A stretch of DNA of 64,000 nt, from positions 3,596,001-3,660,000 of the forward strand of contig JAVMKO010000007.1 in assembly GCA_032164245.1 (NCBI GenBank). Reading direction: 5' to 3'. The stretch is from Sternotherus odoratus (Eukaryota > Chordata > Testudines > Kinosternidae). Of this stretch, positions 57,635-64,000 are shown piece by piece; within the stretch, counting starts at the first letter, position 1; each line of letters begins with the position of its first letter. The translations under genes and the position numbers were made by a program. The notes beneath the pieces are model-generated. The model searched no databases and had not been told where the DNA came from. It worked only from the letters and a program-made list of their open reading frames with translations.

Positions 57635-57756
57635 TAGGGTGACCAGATGTCCTGACTGTATAGGGACAGTCCTGATAGTTGGGGCTTTTTATTATATAGG
57701 CTTCTATTACCCCGACCCCTGTCCCGATTTTTCACACTTGCTGTCTGGTCACCCTA
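57635..57756. mobile_element. 122-bp MITE with TAGGGTGACC termini
   Basis: TAGGGTGACCAGA at the left and GGTCACCCTA at the right, with 'gcaagtt' directly repeated on both flanks (57628-57634 and 57757-57763). A short DNA transposon that depends on a transposase encoded elsewhere. The superfamily is not certain from the 7-bp repeat. Confidence 0.82.
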
Positions 57757-58659
57757 GCAAGTTAGTGTTGCAGCTTCTGTTTGTAGACACAGCTATTGCC
57801 AACAAAGCTCTATGATTCCCGTGTAGTATCCAGGACACTAATGTTTTACTATCGCTACTAGAAGTAATTTAATAAGTACAGCCAGTGCATGAAACACCTC
57901 CGATCCAATCCGACACTTCTGACTCAGGCAAAAGTCCCACGGAAGGCACTTTTGCCTGTGTAAGGGCTGTAGGATCAGCCTTATGATGTGCAGAGATGAT
58001 GGATTTAAATTAAATCTTGTCTAGTTAAAAATTGAAACTGTTGAAGAGCCGTGGGAAATTTTAGCAAAAAACTAAGTTTGGGGGCATTTTCATCATAACT
58101 GTCCATGGGGTGGGTGGGTGGCGGGGTGCAAACATTTTCTAGTCTGTTGTATTGGAAACCTATATTCTACCAACATGCAGCAATTGGTCAGGTCCAGTGC
58201 TTCCTGCAAATAGTGACACAGCAGCTGTTACCAGTTGTACCAGGGTGCTTGGAAACTGGCACCAACCAGGCGCTGAGGGAGACGGGTAAAGTACCAGGAG
58301 CTCCCCTTGACACCTTCACACTTTTTATATAGAAGTAATCTCTTCTGCAAACCGCTATAGACCGACAACATGTCTCAAAGGAACGAATTCCCTCTGTGAG
58401 AGCCGATTCTGATATCCATACTCATGCCAAGTAGTCCTTTACCATGCAAGTAGCCCTGTTTGTTTCAATGCGATTGGCCAAGGAGTAAGTAAGGGCATCA
58501 GGATCTGGCCGTCTGTTTGTAACTCATGATCCTGCAGCCGCACAGGCCTTCAGTGATCAACTTGCAGTATTGGAACCGAACAAGGAAAGTGCCCGGATTG
58601 GGGTCTGTGTCTAAGGATACAGTTTGCTGTCTGAACTTGAAAAATAATAATACAATTAC

Positions 58660-58970
58660 AGTAGACTCTTGATTATCCAGGATTGGGTTAACCAGGTTGT
58701 GGATTAACCAGGATGTCAAAAAAATACACGTAACTCGCAGGGTCGGCTCTGGCTTTGTTGGCCCTAAGCAAGAAGAAAAAAAAAAAAACACCAGGGCCCA
58801 AGTCAGCCAGTGAACAAACACCCCCTCCCTCCAGCACAGGATGGCTGGTGAACCAACCCCCCACCTCCCCCCCCCCCCCCCACATATTTCCTATGGATGG
58901 TGATTATCCAGGATTTTATTAACCAGGATTATTTTTTTCCCTATCATCCTGGATAATCGAGAGTCTACTG
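58660..58970. mobile_element. Tc1/mariner-pogo (Tigger-like) MITE
   Basis: Terminal 'cagtagactcttgattatcc' faces 'ggataatcgagagtctactg' (25-bp inverted repeat with one mismatch), bounded by TA on both sides (58658-58659 and 58971-58972). The inner 'gattatccaggattttatta' repeats the end sequence. Poly-A (58777-58789) and poly-C (58866-58880) runs lie inside. Confidence 0.82.
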
Positions 58971-59204
58971 TAATTCACAATAATTATTATATAATAATAT
59001 CCGCTAATAAAGAGTGGGGATAAAACTTTACCTTGAGCATTTAAACTTAAATATTAAGTAGACTATTAGGTCAGGTCAAAAGTGTTTGAAAGTACAGTAT
59101 GTTTCTCCACATTGATTTTTCTTCCCTCCACATTATGCCAAATTATGCTCCCTCCTTGCTAAGTAGTGACCCCTTAAGGAAAAACAGAGCTACTGCATCC
59201 AATA

Positions 59205-59300
59205 ATAGCCCACGAAAACTCATGATCCCTAAGATCTGTTAGTCTACGACTCTACAAGGTGCTAAAAGGCTCTTTGTCGCTTTTGCAGATTCAGACTCTG
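59205..59300 (+). repeat. Fragment of the 'gttagtctg' foldback family
   Basis: 'cacgaaaactcatgatccct', 'tctgttagtctacgactcta caaggtgc' and 'ttttgcagattcagactctg' parallel the right arm of 21676-21886 and the fragment at 63441. Confidence 0.5.
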
Positions 59301-60823
59301 ATACTGCATCCAGTAATATTTCTTCAATCACAGATTGTATATCCTGACACCTGCTTTCCTTCTCCGGGCTTTAGATTAATCCCAGTCTGGCCTGTTCACA
59401 TGTCAGAACTCTATGAATCAAGAATTCAAGTGCTGTTTGAATTCATGGAACACTGGTAAAATAGCCACCAATAGTGACTTTGTCTCTTAAAAATTTACCG
59501 ACGTTATTGTTTCATATACTGATGCTGCATATTTCAGATAAGGCTTAGTCTTGCAACTCACTGGATTTTCGTTAACATCAAGGAGTGTAGAATCAGACCC
59601 AGTTTTGATGTTCACTGCAGTGATGTCAACGTCTTATGGTTTTATCACAAGTGTCGCAAAATTTGGTATGTGTCTTAAAACCCCAGTTGCTGGAATCATG
59701 GTTCCTGACAATCACAGTTTTTATTTAAAGAACAGTAAGTTTCTAACCCATGTGATTGTGGAGAAAAGCTTGAAAATATGAACCCTAAAGGCTACAACCC
59801 TAGACAACAAATAAAGGGAACTTAAAATGTGTCATTTTAAATTCACATGATTTTCTTGAGCCTTACTTCATAATTTTTCAACAGTTGCAGTTGGCAATAT
59901 TAGAAATTATCGCACCATTTGTGCACATGGTGATTATTTTAAATGCTTTGAATCCTAGGGACATTAAAAGTAACATACCATTCATATCCACTAAATGTTG
60001 ATAAACATCAAGGGAAAATTCAGCAATCCCAATTTTAGGCACCTGGTATTCCACACAGATGCCGCTCTGTAGAGTCCCATTAAATGTAGGTCAGGTTTCA
60101 AACAAGAAAAATGTTTTATTAAGCAACTTACTAAAGCACCCAGGTTTTGGAGTCACTGTCACTTGGGTGCAAATATTTACAGGCTCAGGTCCTTAATGAA
60201 AGAAAAAAATTTCAGCTGTGGGCCTATAGACTGCACGGTCCACTTTAATATAGTATTTGTTCTTACAAGACTCTGAGCAGCACCTACACTTTACATGGAC
60301 TTGACACCAGTGATAGGGCTCCACACAAAGGACCCACTTCTAAAGACCAGCTTGTAGGATTGAAGTTTGAAAGCCCAAACACACACACAAGTAACCTTGC
60401 CCCTATTTCAGGTCAGGATTGCGAGACTACAAAAAGGTCCCATATTCAGCAAAATAATTAAGAAGGGTGCTTAAATCCATCGCTTGCAAAGGACATAGGG
60501 ATATGGGCTTTGGAATTGGGGCTAATAAGTAAGAGGCCGATTGGCGGTGTTAGGCTCCTGTATTGTTAAACATTTACGCATTTCACTTTCCAGTCCTTCA
60601 TGAAGGAACCAAAGCATGGGGCCTGGATGTGGCGGGTAGCTGGTCATGCAGGAACAGGGCCTCAAATGCCACAGGACTCCCCGTGGTATGAAAATGTGGC
60701 AGACAACTCTGAGGGGCTGTTTTGCTTTGAGGGTACCAAGGGGAAATCATTCAAGTGAAAGGAAAGGGGGATTGTTGGTTGGATTGTTTCTAAACAAGGG
60801 GAGACTGGATCTCCCACTGTAGG
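59301..60823. other. No gene recognised
   Basis: AT-rich sequence upstream of the CpG island. A diverged 'attcagcaaaataattaag' palindrome-family remnant lies near 60434. Confidence 0.4.
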
Positions 60824-61028
60824 GGGGAGGGATAGCTCAGTGGTTTGAGCATTGGCCTGCTAAACCCAGGGTTGTGAGTTCAATCCTTGAGGGGGCCATT
60901 TAGGGATCTGGGGCAAAAAAATCTGTCAGGGGACAGTACTTGGTCCTGCTAGTGTAGGCAGGGGACTGGACTCGATGACCTGAAAGGTCTTTCCAGTTCT
61001 AGGAGATTGGTATATCTCTATTTATTAT
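60824..61028 (+). mobile_element. Turtle tRNA-derived SINE (Cry/Pol III type)
   Basis: 'gagggatagctcagtggttt', 'gttgtgagttcaatccttg', 'gggccatttagggatctggg', then tail 'tggtcctgctagtgtaggc' and an AT-rich 3' end with 'ttattattaaa'. The tail differs from the other three copies ('gactcgatgacctgaaagg'), so it is another subfamily. It ends within about 20 bp of the CpG-rich region. Confidence 0.9.
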
Positions 61029-61039
61029 TAAACAGCCAC

Positions 61040-61980
61040 AGCACATGGCTGGGCTTTGGGGCCTTCTTCCAGCGGAGGTTCTCCCAGAGTTTGGGACTGA
61101 CCCGGGGGAGGCAGGAAGTGGCCTGAGGTCCGACCCCAGAATGCCTCCAATGGGGCTCCCCGGGGCTGTGCTGCCTTTGGGGGGGGGGGCTTTCCCCTCC
61201 CCCCAGGCAAGAGCTTTGGCAAGGGGGGGTCCCACGCGCGCACAGCTGCCCGCGAGGGGGGCGTGGGGCAGCAGCTGGGGCCAAGGTGCGAGTCCGGGCG
61301 AGCGCGCGGCGCGTTCCCAGCCCCGCCAGCGACCTCTGCCGGGCCCGCGCCGCCCCTGCCCTGCTCCTCCCCATCCACCCGCCCGTGCCCCGGCCCCGGC
61401 CAGGCTCCTCCCGGGGCCCGGGGCGGGCACTAGCGCCGCGGGGGCCGGGCAGCCGGAGTTCCCCAAACTCGCATGGAGTCCCGGCTCCTCGTCCCAGGCG
61501 GCGGCGGCGGCGGAGCGGGAGCCGGGAGCCGGGGCAGGGGGCGGCCGGGAGCGCGAGCCGGGAGCTCACTCGCTGCGCCAGCCGGGGCGCGGGCAGCACC
61601 GGCCGGGATGTCCGAGAAGAAGCGAGACGGCAAAGGGCGGAGAGGCCAGAAGGGCGGGCGAGGGGCGGCCCGGAGAGCGGGTGCCCAGGACGGGGGCGCG
61701 GCGGCCGAACCTGGGGCAGGTACGTGCCCCCCGATCCCATCCCCTCTCCCCGGCTCGGCGCTGCCCTGCGGCGTCCTCTCCCCGGGCGCCGGGCACAGGT
61801 GCGGCCGGGGGAGCCCCGCCGTCCGGCCCCTCCGCGGATGCTGCGGGAGCCGGGCACCGACAGAGCCGGGGAAGGGGCTGCTGCGTCCCCACCGCGCCCC
61901 GGGGTAGCCCGGGAGATCGCCCGGCGTCCCCCGGGCACATGGCGGGCTGGAGAGACCACATGGGAACGAGGGACTAAGGG
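61040..61980 (+). promoter_or_regulatory. CpG island with probable promoter
   Basis: Very GC-rich, with dense CpG and GC boxes (gggcgggc at 61421-61428; more at 61648-61665), in sharp contrast to the AT-rich surroundings. No TATA box is seen. It covers the putative first exon, so it most likely holds its promoter and 5' untranslated region. The long ORFs on both strands here arise from high GC content and are not evidence of further genes. Confidence 0.75.
61608..61719 (+). CDS. NRG1: Probable first coding exon of neuregulin-1 (type I isoform), partial
   Basis: From the ATG at 61608 the frame reads MSEKKRDGKGRRGQKGGRGA and continues, rich in R, G and A, for 37 codons plus one base. It then meets CAG|GTACGT, a strong splice donor, so the exon ends in phase 1. 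The type I first exon of vertebrate NRG1 encodes a similar short K/R/G-rich N terminus beginning MSE(R/K)K, of about this length and, as I recall, the same phase, leading into the Ig-like domain exon. NRG1 is a membrane-anchored growth factor; its EGF-like domain, coded far downstream, activates ErbB3/ErbB4. No signal peptide is present, as is usual for this isoform. Supporting context: CpG island and no competing ORF. The frame is also open upstream to an ATG at 61473. The low complexity of the peptide limits certainty, and the downstream exons are outside the window. Confidence 0.66.
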
Positions 61981-62479
61981 GCTGACTCTGAGCACTGGGG
62001 TGAGAGGGGCCAGTGTCAGCAGCAGGTCACCCCAGATTTAAGGTGACCCCTTGGCAAGTAGATTTTGTATCCGGGCTGGTAAGTTTTCAGGACGGTTGAA
62101 CCCGACGGAGTTTTGGGGGTTTTTTTTGCTAGGTGTGGGGCTGATCTCTCTGTGATAAACCACAGAGCCATCCCATGAGCCGCATGGACCCGGGCCTTCA
62201 GGCACCTTGTCCCCCAATTCATCCCCCTTGGGACTGTGGCGAAGAGTCCAAACTTTGGAGCGGCTTTCATCGGTTGATGTTGAGAAAAAGGACACCCCCT
62301 TCAAAAATGCCCCCTGCCCGTCCCCGAATCAGGCTGGTCTGATCAACCAGCCCCCTGGTACTTTAAGGTCAGCTGCTTTGTGAGTTGTCTGGGCTAGAAG
62401 CATGCCCCTGCAGATTGGCTTGCTGGATCAGAGCCTAAGATCTTGGCCCTTATTGCTAATTAATGTGAGGTATTATGTT
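61720..62479 (+). other. Start of the intron after the putative NRG1 exon
   Basis: From the donor GTACGT at 61720. It is GC-rich to about 61980, then ordinary sequence without repeats that I can name. Confidence 0.5.
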
Positions 62480-62585
62480 TATTGTAGTATTTCTCAAGCA
62501 CTGCAATCAGGATCGGGATCCCATTGTGCTAGGCACTATACAAACATAGGAAGACAGGTCCTTGCCCTAAAGACCTTATATTATG
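62480..62585 (-). repeat. Ancient CR1/L3-like tail fragment, reverse
   Basis: 'cccattgtgctaggcactat acaaaca' and 'gtccttgccctaaagacctt' are the reverse of the tail motif found at 62633-62755. The two lie in opposite orientation, about 50 bp apart. Confidence 0.5.
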
Positions 62586-62632
62586 TCACCCTGATTTATC
62601 AACACGCTATTTTATATACATTTCAGGGGTAA

Positions 62633-62755
62633 GCTGTTTGGAGCAGGGACTATTTCTTACTGTGTGTTTGTGCAGGGCTTGGCACAACGGGGCCCGGACC
62701 TTGGCTGGGGTGTCTACAATGGACTGTCATATAAATACAACTAATATAGAATTTG
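62633..62755 (+). repeat. Ancient CR1/L3-like tail fragment
   Basis: 'gtttggagcagggactattt cttactgtgtgtttgtgcag' ... 'tataaatacaactaatata' is the same motif as 16480-16615. Confidence 0.5.
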
Positions 62756-63112
62756 ATTTCCACGTGGCTCTGGGCAGTGGTTTACACCAGTGCAAAATGA
62801 GTTTAAAATGTTGAAATTCAGATCTGGTTGCATCTTCGGTTTGTGTGATGAATCAGCCCTGTATAGCCTAGAGCGCTTTTTTGTTTTACGCTCTTGCCTT
62901 TCATTGGTACAGTTGGAATATTGTTAGTTAAGGTGCCTTGCTTTACCAGGAGCAGCAGCAGAAAATGTGAAAACGCCTTAAAATGCCAAAATGCACGTTT
63001 CTTTTAATGTGCACAGGATGCTGCTATGCAATATAAAGGTTTAATAAAAAGCCCTTGGAGATGACTTGTGTAATTCACTAGTGGCAGCTATCCCAGTCTC
63101 ATACCAATAGAC

Positions 63113-63131
63113 CACACCACCACCACCACCA
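63113..63131. repeat. (CAC)n short tandem repeat
   Basis: Six to seven CAC/ACC units. Confidence 0.8.
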
Positions 63132-63440
63132 AGTAGGTCCCCTCTCACTCCGTCTTGCTCAGTGAGAGACGTCTTGCACTTATTAATGAGCGTGAATAAG
63201 CGTTTTAGATATGTCAGGGGAGACTTCTCTTGCTGTGCAAAACCAGGTACAAATTCTCCTTTGACCTATTTATTATCTATTTCTCGATCCATGTTGGTTT
63301 TATAAAGTTGCTCCTTATCACTGTGGTATCTGGGCGGCTTCCAAAAAAAGGAAGCACCAAAATGTCTCTCTCCCAGCCCCGCCGACAGGAACAAGCTTGC
63401 AGCTACCTGTGGGGGAGGAGATGGGTGACAGTAAGTATAT

Positions 63441-63518
63441 AGAGAATCAGAGAGGTAGCCGTGTTAGTCTGGAATAGCAGAGGTAACAAAGTCCTGTGGC
63501 ACCTTAAAGACTAAATAG
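63441..63518 (+). repeat. Fragment of the 'gtagccgtgttagtctg' family
   Basis: 'agaggtagccgtgttagtct' and 'tcctgtggcaccttaaagac' match the left arm of the foldback element at 21676-21886. Confidence 0.6.
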
Positions 63519-63789
63519 TGTGGGGGTGGAGATGTGTTTGAGAGGATGGGTACAGGTAATCTAATCTATGTCAAAGAAATGGCGTTGCAGTTCGCTCTGA
63601 ATGCGGCAATGGGGGCGGTCATTCTAACCGTGTCTGGGTGTCTCCGTCCATTGTCTCAATTCGGTTTTCATGGAGGTTCTGTCTCCTGAGGATCTTGCTC
63701 TTCTCTGGGATGTTGACAACTTAATTTCCTCAGCACAGCAAAGTTCTTATGTGAGGTCATCATTGTGTTAGGAGAGAGATGGTCTCTCG

Positions 63790-63965
63790 TGTAGGTAGGG
63801 CCAATTCTAAGCAGGGCTTTGAAAATTGGTACGGAGACCTTGTGTCTAATGGGGAGCCTATGTACGGAGCACTGAATTTGTGTCCCCAGGAACCGGCGTG
63901 TGTCAGATGAGCTGCTGCATTCTGAATCAGGTGTAGCTTCTTACAGGCGCAGTGTAGAAAATGCA
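63790..63965 (-). repeat. Possible ancient LINE remnant
   Basis: 'agcagggctttgaaaattgg', 'ggggagcctatgtacggagc' and 'gctgctgcattctgaatcagg' follow the wording of an old amniote LINE (L2/CR1-like). Strongly diverged, tentative; the orientation is not certain. Confidence 0.33.
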
Positions 63966-64000
63966 GTAGTTGGGAATTCCAAACACATGGGTCCCGATCA

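Noticed and set aside
61018..61995. Long ORFs (up to 325 codons) on both strands of the CpG island
   Set aside because: Stop codons are rare in very GC-rich DNA. The products are low-complexity P/R/G/A and overlap in several frames. Only the short segment ending at a splice donor is supportable.
1..64000. CRISPR arrays, bacterial defence systems or operons
   Set aside because: The window is vertebrate DNA. The tandem repeats seen are minisatellites or microsatellites without CRISPR-like spacers or cas genes.

Overview
The window is vertebrate nuclear DNA, most likely from a cryptodiran (hidden-necked) turtle. The main clue is four copies of a tRNA-derived SINE. Each has a tRNA-like head (boxes around 'tagctcagtggtttgagc' and 'gttgtgagttcaatcc') joined to a CR1-type tail ending '...tccaaccctgatattctatgatt'. 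This is the layout known from the tortoise Pol III/Cry SINE family. CR1 3' ends of several subfamilies, MIR-like SINEs, hAT and Harbinger-like MITEs and an RTE-like LINE complete the picture. Almost everything here is intergenic or intronic repeat. I found no operons, CRISPR arrays or bacterial-type systems.

3.66-11.14 kb, minus strand: a nearly intact, young gammaretrovirus-type endogenous retrovirus (ERV). Its LTRs (550 and 551 bp) differ, by my reading, at one substitution and one 1-bp indel. It has a 4-bp target duplication (CTTC), a proline-tRNA primer-binding site, a polypurine tract, an uninterrupted gag and an uninterrupted pol. Gag ends in an amber codon and pol continues in the same frame, so Gag-Pol would be made by stop-codon readthrough as in murine leukaemia virus. 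There is no env: only about 340 AT-rich bases separate pol from the 3' LTR. This is the most notable element in the window.

0-3.6 kb and 11.1-60.8 kb: a mosaic of repeats of different ages, with several nested insertions. Examples are CR1 copies inside an RTE-like LINE at 34.8-38.5 kb, one MITE inside another at 50.5-51.2 kb and a hAT element inside a MITE at 55.0-56.0 kb. Several hAT-type elements show clear 8-bp target duplications (160-572, 39943-40644, 45233-45497). There is one degenerate tRNA-Gly(GCC) copy, a (CTTT)n microsatellite, a 33-bp minisatellite and a small palindromic GC-rich block with promoter-like motifs at 28.8 kb. I recognise no host protein-coding exon in this long stretch.

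61.05-61.98 kb, plus strand: a CpG-island-like region with a probable first coding exon. It starts at 61608 with a lysine/arginine/glycine-rich N terminus and ends at a good splice donor after 61719 in phase 1. The N terminus, length and phase fit the type I first exon of neuregulin-1 (NRG1). If so, the rest of the window to 64000 is the start of the following intron, and the repeat-rich DNA upstream is intergenic or lies within a long intron of transcripts that start further 5'.
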